DNA of 51,190 bases from Halanaerobiales bacterium. GTDB lineage: Bacteria; Bacillota; Halanaerobiia; Halanaerobiales; DTU029. Below the pieces are notes generated by a model. It saw only the letters and a list, made by a program, of their open reading frames with translations. It made no database searches and was not told the DNA's origin. This document shows, in pieces, positions 38,734 to 47,156 of the stretch; within the stretch, counting starts at the first letter, position 1, and each line of letters begins with the position of its first letter. The translations under genes and the position numbers were made by a program. The DNA lies in contig JAKSCG010000142.1 of the NCBI GenBank assembly GCA_022360715.1, positions 1 to 51,190 of the forward strand, read 5' to 3'.

Positions 38734-39621
38734 TTAAAGCATCATTAAATTTTCTAATTCTTTTTTGATCTCTGCCTTCTCTTTGGTCGAGGCCGGTATA
38801 AAAGGCGCCCGCGGATAAGCCTTAATTATCCCCCTGATTTCCAGCATGGCATACACAGCCAATTGAGTAGAGCGAGCCAGATACATAATCTCCCGCAGTC
38901 GATTGACCTTAAATTGAGTAGCCCGACAAGCGGCCAACTCGCCGGCGATCCCCTCCTGGTACATCTTGCGGCAAATCTCCGGAAAGACATTACCCAGACC
39001 GGGGATAAAGGCTTTTGTCCCCAAAACACAAGCGGAAAGCCACATTGCTTCTGTCCCGAGCGCTATATCAAAATCCTTATCTCCCAGTAAACGGTGGTAA
39101 GTAGCATGTAAAATAATATCAAAGGTCGCATCCTTAATACCGGCAATACCAATAGCTTTCATTTTCTTTAGAAGGTCCAGGCTCATCTCATATCCCTGAA
39201 ATTTCGGGTTATTATAGACATAAACCGGGACCTGATCATCGACCGTATTCAGAATATCACCAAAGAATTTCAATAAATTGTCCTCATTATGATGGAAATA
39301 ATATGGTCCGACCGCAGCCACCGCCTCAACTCCCATCTTTACGGCATGTTCGGCTAATGCACAGGAGGTTTTACTATTAGTGGACCCAACCATGACCACT
39401 ATCGGAACTCTGCCGTCTACCACCTTTTTGGTAATCTCTACTACTTCTTTTCGTTCTTCCAGATCCATCATGGCCCCGGCTCCATAAGAACCGGTAATAA
39501 ACAAACCGTCAACTCGTTCACTTAAAAAATTAGCCAAAGTCTTCAAACTTTGCCGATCTAGTTCTCCATTTTCTTTAAATGGAGTTAACATTGGTGGTAC
39601 AATTCCTTGCATTTTGAACAC
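38734..39621 (-). CDS. DapA/N-acetylneuraminate-lyase family aldolase (KDG/KDPGal-type, putative)
   Basis: Class I pyruvate-forming aldolase. 295 residues, TIM barrel. Schiff-base lysine K163 (AGIKDATFD), proton-relay Y136 (VYVYNNP), and the loop GSYGAGA (44-50) replaces the GTTGE of dihydrodipicolinate synthase, so lysine biosynthesis is unlikely. GGAG lies close to the GTG start; an ATG three codons in is possible. Positioned next to a 2-keto-3-deoxy acid kinase and downstream of a TRAP transporter, it most likely splits a 2-keto-3-deoxy (phospho)acid to pyruvate plus an aldehyde. Confidence 0.85.
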   Translation of the reverse strand: MFKMQGIVPPMLTPFKENGELDRQSLKTLANFLSERVDGLFITGSYGAGAMMDLEERKEVVEITKKVVDGRVPIVVMVGSTNSKTSCALAEHAVKMGVEAVAAVGPYYFHHNEDNLLKFFGDILNTVDDQVPVYVYNNPKFQGYEMSLDLLKKMKAIGIAGIKDATFDIILHATYHRLLGDKDFDIALGTEAMWLSACVLGTKAFIPGLGNVFPEICRKMYQEGIAGELAACRATQFKVNRLREIMYLARSTQLAVYAMLEIRGIIKAYPRAPFIPASTKEKAEIKKELENLMML

Positions 39622-39722
39622 TTTACTCCATCTCCTTTTATTTTTTTGTCATCTCAACTAAATAACGATTAAAATTTTTCCAGTCAAACAATTTACTTAA
39701 ATTTAATTCTCCCTCGGAAATA

Positions 39723-41018
39723 CTAATTAATTAAACCAAACAAGCGGGGCAGAAAGAGAGAGATGGCCGGAATAAATGTTACCAGCATCAGGATTAAGAA
39801 ATGACCCAGCAAAAATGGCCATAGTTCTTTTAGTAACCCTTTTAGGGAGACATTGCTGACCGCCTGGGCCGAGAAGAGGGCCATTCCGAATGGCGGAGTC
39901 AATAAACCGATCATTAAGTTAAGGATTACAATTACCCCAAGGTGGGTCGGATGAATCCCTATTGTACTAGCTATCGGCAGTAATAACGGCATTAAGACCA
40001 TAATTGAGGGAGCAGTGTCCATCCACATCCCCCAGAAAAGTAAAAAGAGGTTAATAATAATTAAACAAGTAATTTTATTACCAGCAAATGAGGCTAAAAA
40101 GCTGGCTGCCAGGGCAGGGATATTCTCCATTGATAAAATCCAGGCAAAAATACTGGCTGTCCCGATAATCATATATATTTTAGAAGTAGACAGAACTGTC
40201 GTGACCAGCACCTCTTTCATTTTTTTCCAGGAAAAAACCCGATAAGCAACTGTCGTTAAGACCAGGGCATATACTACTGAAACCGCTGCTGCTTCAGTTG
40301 GGGTAAAGACCCCCAGTAAAATCCCGCCCAAGATTATTAAGGGGGTCAACAGGGGTAAAAAAGACTGGACCAGTGCCTTTATAAAAAGATTTAAGGTAAT
40401 TTTTTCTTTTTGTTGGGGATAGTTCCTTTTCTTCGCTAAAATAGCTACAATTAGACAACAAAAAAGTCCGAGCAAGATTCCCGGAATAGCACCACCCAAA
40501 AAGAGTGCCCCGGTGGACGTACCGGTAACAGCAGCAATTAACACCGCCGGAATGCTAGGCGGAATGATCGGTCCCTGAATGGCAGAAGCAGCTGTCACGG
40601 CTGCACTAAACTCCTTATCATAACCCGAGCGCTCCATCGCCGGGATCAACATTGAGCCGAGGGCAGCCACATCCGATAGGGCCGAACCAGTAATCCCGGC
40701 AAAAAACATACTACCAACAACATTGACATGGGCCAGCCCCCCCCGCCATCTACCGACCAGAATATTAGCAAAGTGAACCAGTTTAGTGGTAATTGTACCC
40801 TGATTCATAATCTCCCCGGTCAGAATAAATAACGGAATTGCCATCAAAACAAAATTATCCATCCCTTTAAATAAATTATGACTGATGATATACAGGAAAT
40901 CCAGATTACCGGACAGGAAACAATAAGCAACTGATGAAATCCCCAAAACAAAGGTTACCGGCAGTCCCAAAAATAACAGAATGATAAATAATAAAATAAC
41001 TATACCGATTATACTCAC
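39723..41018 (-). CDS. dctM: TRAP transporter large permease subunit (DctM), system 1
   Basis: Cation-coupled transport subunit of a tripartite ATP-independent periplasmic transporter. 431 residues, about 12 hydrophobic segments, with GLPVTFVLG at the N-terminus, GSMFFAGITGSALSDVAALGSMLIPAMERSGY and IQGPIIPPSIPAVL, typical of DctM. GTG start, four bases after dctQ. The gap to the next gene (39622-39722) contains a weak TTGACT-like -35 on the minus strand but no convincing promoter. Confidence 0.95.
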   Translation of the reverse strand: MSIIGIVILLFIILLFLGLPVTFVLGISSVAYCFLSGNLDFLYIISHNLFKGMDNFVLMAIPLFILTGEIMNQGTITTKLVHFANILVGRWRGGLAHVNVVGSMFFAGITGSALSDVAALGSMLIPAMERSGYDKEFSAAVTAASAIQGPIIPPSIPAVLIAAVTGTSTGALFLGGAIPGILLGLFCCLIVAILAKKRNYPQQKEKITLNLFIKALVQSFLPLLTPLIILGGILLGVFTPTEAAAVSVVYALVLTTVAYRVFSWKKMKEVLVTTVLSTSKIYMIIGTASIFAWILSMENIPALAASFLASFAGNKITCLIIINLFLLFWGMWMDTAPSIMVLMPLLLPIASTIGIHPTHLGVIVILNLMIGLLTPPFGMALFSAQAVSNVSLKGLLKELWPFLLGHFLILMLVTFIPAISLFLPRLFGLIN

Positions 41019-41022
41019 CTAC

Positions 41023-41514
41023 TCACTCCCTTTGCCCGTGCTTCACGATATTTTTCTTGATCAAGACAATACATTGACAGATCATTAAGAATCCGCCAAT
41101 CGGGATCGCCAGATAAGGAATTGCCAGTCTAATCTGTAAGGCCGGCGTATAATCATTCCAGGTAAACAGAGTGGACTCGATCCCTTGCCAGGTCAAAATA
41201 CCCAGAAAGACCAGAATCAAGGTGTAAAACAAATAATTAACCCAGTACTTGATCCCCTCTGGCAAAAAGTCATAGATCAGTTCAACACGCGGATGCTGAT
41301 CTTTTTTCAAGACAATGCTTGAACCCATTAAGGCCATATAGATAATTAAATACCGGGAAAGTTCTTCTACCCAGACAAAGCTAAAGGAGAAGAGATAACG
41401 GGCCAAAACCTGTAGGACAATAATAAACGAGGAAAAAATAAAGAAAATAATTGACAAAAAAACAGTAATTTCTTCCAGTTTTGAAAAGAAGCCCTTGATG
41501 ACCTTAATGAACAT
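41023..41514 (-). CDS. dctQ: TRAP transporter small permease subunit (DctQ), system 1
   Basis: 163 residues with four predicted transmembrane helices, and the DctQ family segment FSFVWVEELSRYLIIYMALMGSSIVLKKDQHPRV (about 43-77). AGGAGGAAAAG precedes the ATG. Scaffold subunit between DctM and DctP. Confidence 0.93.
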   Translation of the reverse strand: MFIKVIKGFFSKLEEITVFLSIIFFIFSSFIIVLQVLARYLFSFSFVWVEELSRYLIIYMALMGSSIVLKKDQHPRVELIYDFLPEGIKYWVNYLFYTLILVFLGILTWQGIESTLFTWNDYTPALQIRLAIPYLAIPIGGFLMICQCIVLIKKNIVKHGQRE

Positions 41515-41612
41515 TCTTCTTTTCCTCCTATTTGTTAATAATAATATACAGCCCGGCAGTAAGCCACTACCGGACCATATAAAGTAAGAATTCCGGACAA
41601 AACTTACTCCGA

Positions 41613-42653
41613 TTAAGGCATTAATTCTTTCTCCGCTGCCGCCACTGCTCCCTGGATTCGTTCAATCCAGATGGTATCATCAATATTTTCTCTGATATAA
41701 GGGAGGACCGCCTGCTGGGTCACTTCTTTAAAGAGATTTAATTCTTCGATGGTCGGGGAATAAACCTGCATTCCTTTTTCTTTTAATTCCGTTAAGCCGA
41801 CCGTATCCTTCAATTCAGCCATCCCCCGGTTGGTTAAAGTTGTTACCTGTGCTGCTTCAAAAATGGCCGCCTTAATGGCCGGGGTTAATTTATTAAACCA
41901 TTTCTCATTAACTACCCAGGTATTCAGTAGTGTTACATGACCATCCAGGGTTAAGTATTTTTGCACTTCATGTCCTTTTAAATAAAGGATATTGCCGATC
42001 GGGTTTTCCTGTCCGTCGACTACCCCGGTCTGAAGAGCACTATAGAGTTCCAACCAGGAAACAGGGGTGGGAGAAGCACCCAAGGCCTCGACCATTTTCA
42101 TATGGGCCGGAACTTCCATTGTACGAATTTTAAGGCCTTTTAAATCATCCGGTCTTTTTATCTCCCGGACATTGTTGGTAAAATGCCGCTGACCTTCAAT
42201 AAAAAATCCCAGTGGACGTAGTCCAACCTTGGCAGCCATATCTTCCGATATGTCTTGAAAGAAGTCGGTTCTTGGGTTTAAAGCATTCCAGGCTACGGCA
42301 TGACTTCTAAAAAGGTAAGGTATATCAAAAATATTGAAATTATTGTAATAACGAGAGGCGATCATCCCACTGGGAATACTTGCACAGGATTGGATTAGTC
42401 CCCGTTTAACCTGTTCTAAAAGTGATTTAGCATCACCTAACTGTCCGGCCGGGTAGAGCATAACTTTAAGCTCCCCGCCAGTTAGTTTTTCGACATATGT
42501 TTTAAAGACGTGTAATCCGGCTGAAGTCGGGTGTCCATACGGGTCAGCAGTCTCAGCATAACCTATTTTCATTACCTCTACTGCCAAGCCGAGTTGACTA
42601 ATGCTTAACAAAGCAATCAGAGTTAAAACTAAGATTAAAGATACCTTTTTCAT
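41613..42653 (-). CDS. dctP: TRAP transporter substrate-binding protein (DctP), system 1
   Basis: 346 residues, signal peptide about 1-24 (no lipobox). DctP fold with LYPAGQLGDAKSLLEQVKRG, the carboxylate-binding arginine in GLKIRTMEVPAHM (about residue 176) and LYSALQTGVVDGQENPIGNI. This subclass binds organic and sugar acids through the conserved Arg, consistent with the catabolic genes downstream. First gene of the operon dctPQM-aldolase-dgoK-dehydrogenase-larA. Small inverted repeats (41562-41607) lie between it and dctQ. Confidence 0.93.
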   Translation of the reverse strand: MKKVSLILVLTLIALLSISQLGLAVEVMKIGYAETADPYGHPTSAGLHVFKTYVEKLTGGELKVMLYPAGQLGDAKSLLEQVKRGLIQSCASIPSGMIASRYYNNFNIFDIPYLFRSHAVAWNALNPRTDFFQDISEDMAAKVGLRPLGFFIEGQRHFTNNVREIKRPDDLKGLKIRTMEVPAHMKMVEALGASPTPVSWLELYSALQTGVVDGQENPIGNILYLKGHEVQKYLTLDGHVTLLNTWVVNEKWFNKLTPAIKAAIFEAAQVTTLTNRGMAELKDTVGLTELKEKGMQVYSPTIEELNLFKEVTQQAVLPYIRENIDDTIWIERIQGAVAAAEKELMP

Positions 42654-42934
42654 TTTGTTTCCTCCTTGTAGTATTTTCAGTTAAATACACTTTCCTCTCT
42701 TCCCGAACTTAAATTGGTCACCCCCTTATCTCTGATCTTATTTATTCTAAGTTCACCAGCTATCAATATCTTTATCCCGAAATAGTTTGTTTTATTATTT
42801 AAAACATAATATTGTTTATTAATACTAGATCATATTCGCTTTAATTCCTCATTTTCCTGCCTGTCCAATTTATATTTTTGATTTTTGGTTTTAATAATTG
42901 AAACTAATCCCAAGCTGCTACCCCAAATAATAAA
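42654..42934. other. Leader/promoter region of TRAP operon 1
   Basis: AT-rich, no gene. It contains GTTTTA-TTATT-TAAAAC (42789-42805) and TTGTTTATTAA (42812-42822), the latter a 9/11 match to the GntR operator candidate at 45104. I could not assign a convincing -35/-10 pair. Confidence 0.35.
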
Positions 42935-42967
42935 AGCACTATGAGATGATTAAGCTCATAGTGCTTA
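42935..42967 (-). terminator. Terminator of the MobA-like gene
   Basis: 12-bp perfect stem AAGCACTATGAG / CTCATAGTGCTT followed on the minus strand by TTATTATTT. Confidence 0.8.
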
Positions 42968-43007
42968 TTGACGATAGCTGCCAGGACGATCTCAAATGAG
43001 CAGATCT

Positions 43008-43604
43008 TCAGCTTTTATTCCTGGAAAGATGGCACAATTTTTGGTAATCAGCTGGCTGATCGAGATCAAAAAGTATACCCGGATTATCAACAGCCAGTCG
43101 ATAAACCTGCTCCGGATAGCGCCGAATAATCTCTCGCCCCCCCGTATCACCTTGAATTTTCAATAATTCTTTAAAAAACCTGCGCTGAAAAAAAACCGGA
43201 TTGCCAGCCTGGTTTTGATAGGTAGGGACCAAAATACCCGGTTTTTTAGCTTTAAAGACAGTAATTAATTGATTATAAGTCTGTCTCTCCATCAACGGTT
43301 GATCGGCCAGGATAAATGCGGCCCCTAACAGATCAGGCCGAACATCTTCTAACCCCTTTTTGATTGAAGAACTCTGCCCCAGGCGATAATCAGGATTATA
43401 GATTATTTTTACATCCAGATCAGCGAGATGGGGTTCTATCTTGGCAGCATATGCCCCTAAAACTACTTTTACCAGGTCAAAATTACTAGCCAAAACTTCT
43501 TTTACCACCTGACGTATTAAGGGTTGACCCCCCCACTGCATTAGTTGTTTAATTAAACCCATCCGTAAAGCCTGACCGGCGGCTAAAACAATTCCACAAA
43601 CCAT
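43008..43604 (-). CDS. MobA-like NTP transferase (molybdenum cofactor cytidylyltransferase type)
   Basis: 198 residues. NTP_transf_3 signatures: GIVLAAGQALRMG with the following K (IKQ), the ribose/metal site ILADQPLME, GNPVFFQRRFF and GDTGGREIIRRYP, and the C-terminal DLDQPADYQKL. This set is typical of MocA/MobA-like enzymes that attach CMP or GMP to molybdopterin for hydroxylases of the xanthine dehydrogenase family. No molybdoenzyme or xdhC gene is nearby, so its client is elsewhere. GGGAGGG precedes the ATG. Monocistronic; an extended -10-like TGATATGAT and a complex palindrome (43709-43732) lie upstream. Confidence 0.88.
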   Translation of the reverse strand: MVCGIVLAAGQALRMGLIKQLMQWGGQPLIRQVVKEVLASNFDLVKVVLGAYAAKIEPHLADLDVKIIYNPDYRLGQSSSIKKGLEDVRPDLLGAAFILADQPLMERQTYNQLITVFKAKKPGILVPTYQNQAGNPVFFQRRFFKELLKIQGDTGGREIIRRYPEQVYRLAVDNPGILFDLDQPADYQKLCHLSRNKS

Positions 43605-43708
43605 CTACCAACCCTCCCTGCTTATCTTTGCTTTACAATATAATTAAATCCGTTCGAGCAGAATTACCTTCAATTCAATCATATCATTTTTCTGTAAATT
43701 TTGCTTCA

Positions 43709-43732
43709 CTAACGGTCATTAACCGTCGTTAG
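43709..43732. promoter_or_regulatory. Palindrome upstream of the MobA-like gene
   Basis: CTAACG...CGTTAG with inner TAACGGT/ACCGT arms, about 105 bases ahead of the start. It is a candidate operator or RNA hairpin; no known riboswitch is recognised. Confidence 0.35.
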
Positions 43733-43817
43733 CTGGCCCGGCTTTTTGGCCCCTCTAGATTTAACACACCTTTAACATGTTGTTTTAATTATTCTTTCAT
43801 AGTATAATCAACATAAT

Positions 43818-44063
43818 AAAAAGAAGAAAGATTCAAAAGCATGTGTCTATTATGTTGATCAAGAAAATTTTATGGGCTTAATGTTAGTCGGAGAGATCGA
43901 AGTACTGCAAGATGAAGAATCAAGAAAAAGGTTATGGTTTGAGGGGGCGGAACGATATTATCAGCAGGGAATAAATGAACCCGATTATTGTGTACTACGT
44001 TTTAAAGCGGAGCGAGGGAACTTTTATCACCGTCTGGAAAATATTGATTTTGTAGTTGAATAG
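43818..44063 (+). pseudogene. 5'-truncated pyridoxamine-5'-phosphate-oxidase-like (general stress FMN-binding) gene
   Basis: Only the C-terminal half of a split-barrel flavin-binding protein remains. The in-frame sequence from 43818 reads through KACVYYVDQENFMGLMLVGEI and continues to WFEGAERYYQQG and PDYCVLRFKAERG, all characteristic of the general-stress-protein-26 family. The frame is closed by a stop just upstream, and no start with an RBS exists ahead of the homologous region; intact relatives have about 140-150 residues. The longest ATG-started piece is 63 codons (43872-44063). It lies on the opposite strand to its neighbours. Most likely a decaying remnant. Confidence 0.7.
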
Positions 44064-44130
44064 TACTTGAGCAATTTTAAATATTTTTTAACTTATATTG
44101 ATATTTATCCATTTTTTTATATCATTAGAA

Positions 44131-44277
44131 GTGAGGGATACTACCGGCAGATTAGAGCGCATAGAAAAAAGAGTTGATGCTACTTTTAAACAAACTGCCG
44201 GCTTGAGTGAATTTCGCCCTACCACCAATGAAAAATTAGACAATATTAAAGAAGATATAAACAGATACAAATTTTAG
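44131..44277 (+). pseudogene. Remnant of a small coiled-coil protein gene
   Basis: A 48-codon frame beginning at GTG reads TGRLERIEKRVDATFKQTAG then LSEFRPTTNEKLDNIKEDI. This heptad-like pattern is common in small Bacillota coiled-coil proteins that are normally longer at the N-terminus. No convincing Shine-Dalgarno. It directly follows the truncated FMN-protein fragment, so both may be left over from one deletion event. Confidence 0.4.
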
Positions 44278-44279
44278 TT

Positions 44280-45038
44280 TCACCTTATAGGAGTAGTATT
44301 TTTGTAATTAACCATTTGATAAAAGATTTTCTTAAATTGCGCAAAGTCTTTTGCTTTGATGGCAAGAACCATATTATAATGTGAATTATCGGGCACTTGA
44401 ATCCTTTTAGAGTTTTCTATATTAATATTTTCTTCGACAAAAAAGGTTTCTAGTCTGGACTTAATGATACTTTTAAGATATTGAATAATGGGCTCTTTAG
44501 CCGCAGTATAAGCCAATAAAAACAGTGAATTATTTGAGATCTGACAGAGTTTATAGTGGAAACTATAATCAAGAGCGGCCAGACGATTTACATTATACTC
44601 TAAGCCTTTTTCACCATTAATGATAAAGTCATTATAATGCTTAACCGCCCTTTCCAATTCCATTATTTGGTGATTGGTTGCCTGTTTAATCGCCAACCGA
44701 CCACATTCAATCTCAATATGCCTTCTAAAATCTTGAACATCATCCAACATTTCAGGTTTCATCATAATATCGGATATTTTTTTTACATACCCGTCAAAAT
44801 TAAATTCTTTGACAAAAGTACCTGCTCCCGCCTTTGTTTCTAATATCCCAAGAGTAACTAGCTTTTGAATCGCTAACCTGACCGTTAGTCTACTGACATC
44901 AAATTTATCTGCTAAACTATTTTCCGATGGAATCTTTTTCCCGATCGTCCATTTTCCCTCTACGATCAGTTCTTTTAGTTGATTACTTACCTGGTCTACT
45001 AAATTTACTTTTTTTACTTTGATTATTTCCTCATCCAT
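44280..45038 (-). CDS. GntR-family regulator, FadR/FCD subfamily
   Basis: 252 residues from the ATG at 45038 (AAAGGGGAT upstream; a longer frame to 45095 has a poorer site). N-terminal winged helix (KIPSENSLADKFDVSRLTVRLAIQKLVTLGIL) and an all-helical FCD effector domain (about 90-245) with metal/ligand residues in FRRHIEIECGRLA, LDYSFHYKLCQISNNS and the late DNSHYNMVLAIKAKD His. FCD regulators of this type often sense sugar acids or other carboxylates. It is downstream of the second TRAP operon with its own promoter, whose start region is overlapped by a palindrome. It is the likely controller of the sugar-acid genes. Confidence 0.9.
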   Translation of the reverse strand: MDEEIIKVKKVNLVDQVSNQLKELIVEGKWTIGKKIPSENSLADKFDVSRLTVRLAIQKLVTLGILETKAGAGTFVKEFNFDGYVKKISDIMMKPEMLDDVQDFRRHIEIECGRLAIKQATNHQIMELERAVKHYNDFIINGEKGLEYNVNRLAALDYSFHYKLCQISNNSLFLLAYTAAKEPIIQYLKSIIKSRLETFFVEENINIENSKRIQVPDNSHYNMVLAIKAKDFAQFKKIFYQMVNYKNTTPIR

Positions 45039-45101
45039 ATAATCATAATCCCCTTTTATCAGTAAGTACCGCTTCCGGCAGCCTTCAAAAGTCATTAAAA
45101 T

Positions 45102-45117
45102 AATTGTTTAACAAATT
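45102..45117. promoter_or_regulatory. GntR operator candidate
   Basis: Core palindrome TTGTT-T-AACAA (45104-45114) immediately after the -10 box of the GntR gene. Related copies lie at 49670-49680 (one mismatch) and 42812-42822 (two mismatches). Confidence 0.5.
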
Positions 45118-45144
45118 ATACCATAGAATTAATTTAAATGTCTA
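45115..45144 (-). promoter_or_regulatory. Sigma-A promoter of the GntR gene
   Basis: Minus-strand -35 TAGACA (45144-45139), 18-base spacer, consensus -10 TATAAT (45120-45115). Confidence 0.7.
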
Positions 45145-45185
45145 GTTTGCCGCGGCAGTTTTTCCGAATCAAATATCTTTAAAAA

Positions 45186-46520
45186 TTACCAACCAACTCT
45201 GACCATTCTGTTCGGAAGCCAGGTAATAATCTCCGGGAAAAGGACCAGCAAAAGTATTGTGATCATAATTATGCCGATAAACGGTAAAACACCTCTAATG
45301 ATCTGGCCGGTATTTATCCCCATCTCTTTGCTTACCATACCGCGTAAATAAAATATTGCCGGAGCCATTGGCGGTGTCATAAAAGACAATTGAAGGTTTA
45401 CACAGACCATAATCGCAAACCAAACCGGATCAAAACCTAATCGAGTAACAATTGGTGAGATAATCGGAACCATAATGAAGATAATTCCGATCCAGTCAAT
45501 AAACATACCGGCTGCAAAAATGATCGCCATTATAATCGCAAAAGCTCCCCATTTACCGCCCGGCATACTTAAAATAAGGTTTGCTACCACTTCTCCACAG
45601 CCTAATTTGAGAAATACCCCGACCAGGGCATTGGCAAAAATACCGATAAACATAATAAAACCGGTCACCTTGAGCGTATTTAATACACTTTCTTTTAACA
45701 CGGCCATGGTAAATTTTCTATAGGCAATCCCTAAAATGATCGCTCCGGCACTTCCGACTGCAGCTGCTTCAGTCGGAGCAGCTATCCCTAAGTAAATCAC
45801 ACCTAAAACCGAAAAAACCAGAAAAGCCGGAGGAAGCAATGATAATAGCAACATTTTTGACTTTTGAAGTAAGGGTACCTCCCTTTCAGCTACTGGTGCT
45901 GCCGGTCCTAATTCCGGTTGTAATGAAGAACGGATTAAAATATAGAGGACATATAAACCGGCCAGTAATAACCCGGGGGTCATTGCTCCCAGAAATAGTT
46001 TTCCTACAGAAATATTGGCCATTGGGCCATAGATAACTAACATCACACTGGGTGGGATTAATATACCCAACGTACCCCCGGCAGCTACCGAACCACTGGC
46101 TAAACCCTTATTATATTTCTTTTCTACCATTGATGGTAAAGCTAAAACTGACAAGATCGCAATTGATGCCCCAATTACACCCACACAGGCTGCGAGAACA
46201 GTTCCGATGATAATGGTAATCGCGGCCAGTCCACCTCTTAAACCACTAAAAATCAAATATAAAGACTGATACATTCTTTTGGCTATACCGGTATGACCGA
46301 GGATATACCCCATAAAAATAAAGAGGGGAATTGCTAACATGGTATAGTTCAGTAAAAAACTAAAACTCCTGATATACATCAGATCAAAGATACTTGTACC
46401 AAAGTTGATATAGCCAATAAATAACGACCATCCGCCCAAGACCAGACCAATCGGATAACCACTCAAAGCCCCTACTAAAATAGCGATTAAAAACAATAGG
46501 GTAATAATTTCTACGCTCAT
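45186..46520 (-). CDS. dctM: TRAP transporter large permease subunit (DctM), system 2
   Basis: 444 residues, about 12 membrane segments, family motifs GYPIGLVLGGWSLFIGY, GVIGASIAILSVLALPSMVEKKYNKGLASGSVAAGGTLGILIPPSVMLVIYG and AAPTEAAAVGSAGA. The start is the ATG at 46520 with GAAAGGAG upstream; the start overlaps the dctQ stop (ATGA), implying translational coupling. It has a longer central cytoplasmic loop than system 1, so the two transporters are not recent duplicates. Confidence 0.95.
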   Translation of the reverse strand: MSVEIITLLFLIAILVGALSGYPIGLVLGGWSLFIGYINFGTSIFDLMYIRSFSFLLNYTMLAIPLFIFMGYILGHTGIAKRMYQSLYLIFSGLRGGLAAITIIIGTVLAACVGVIGASIAILSVLALPSMVEKKYNKGLASGSVAAGGTLGILIPPSVMLVIYGPMANISVGKLFLGAMTPGLLLAGLYVLYILIRSSLQPELGPAAPVAEREVPLLQKSKMLLLSLLPPAFLVFSVLGVIYLGIAAPTEAAAVGSAGAIILGIAYRKFTMAVLKESVLNTLKVTGFIMFIGIFANALVGVFLKLGCGEVVANLILSMPGGKWGAFAIIMAIIFAAGMFIDWIGIIFIMVPIISPIVTRLGFDPVWFAIMVCVNLQLSFMTPPMAPAIFYLRGMVSKEMGINTGQIIRGVLPFIGIIMITILLLVLFPEIITWLPNRMVRVGW

Positions 46521-47035
46521 AAATGTTCTCCTTTCAGTAAGAAGTAGCAACGCCTAATCAATGTATTTAGAAATTGGAGGAAAAAAAGAATAAACCCGAT
46601 TAAAATTATTACCCTGATCGGTACGGCCGAGGGATACCAGAAAGACAACTTCAATACTTCACCACTGGCCCAGGCTCTAATTGCCCATTGATAGGAAGTT
46701 CTAATATAAACAATAATTAAGGGAAGGCCAAACAGCAAACCACCAATAACATCAACTAAAGATCTACCTCTTTCGGAAATACTATCATAAAAAACATCAA
46801 CCCTGACGTGTTCTTCTTTCAATTCAACATACCCCCATGCTAAAACAGCCAGTACTCCTCCGGTCATACACATCATGTCATAACCCCATATGGTGGGAGA
46901 ACCCAAAAAATACCTGGCAAAGACTTCATATATACCTATTAGCACTAATAAAAAGGCGATCCAACGTGTAAACTGACTTAAGCTCTGACTAACCTGCTTA
47001 GTAATTTTAAGGTAATATCTCAATACTTTTTTCAC
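46517..47035 (-). CDS. dctQ: TRAP transporter small permease subunit (DctQ), system 2
   Basis: 172 residues, four predicted helices, with YEVFARYFLGSPTIWGYDMMCMTGGVLAVLAWGYVELKEEHVRVDVFYD typical of DctQ proteins paired with TakP-like binding proteins. GTG start behind GGAGGGGG; its stop overlaps the dctM start. Confidence 0.93.
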   Translation of the reverse strand: MKKVLRYYLKITKQVSQSLSQFTRWIAFLLVLIGIYEVFARYFLGSPTIWGYDMMCMTGGVLAVLAWGYVELKEEHVRVDVFYDSISERGRSLVDVIGGLLFGLPLIIVYIRTSYQWAIRAWASGEVLKLSFWYPSAVPIRVIILIGFILFFLQFLNTLIRRCYFLLKGEHL

Positions 47036-47080
47036 TTCTCTCTCCCCCTCCTTACTATAAAGCGTAATCGGCCGACAAAT

Positions 47081-47120
47081 CGATCAGTCAGGTTTTAAAA
47101 AAGGTAAACCTGACTGATCG
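47081..47120 (-). other. 15-bp stem-loop between dctP and dctQ of system 2
   Basis: Perfect arms CGATCAGTCAGGTTT / AAACCTGACTGATCG around a 10-base loop, located 37 bases past the dctP stop. There is no T-run, so it is more likely a 3'-stabilising or processing hairpin than a terminator. Confidence 0.75.
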
Positions 47121-47156
47121 TGATAGCAGAATTATTCTGCAAAAATTATCCGGGAC

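Noticed and set aside
39622..39722. Internal promoter before the aldolase gene (TTGACT at 39687-39682)
   Set aside because: The matching -10 (TATTTA) is too poor to call; the gap is short and compatible with operon read-through.
43032..43046. TGGCAC-like sequence resembling a sigma-54 -24 element
   Set aside because: Inside the MobA-like coding region, wrong -12 bases (TTGG rather than TTGC) and no downstream gene in that direction.
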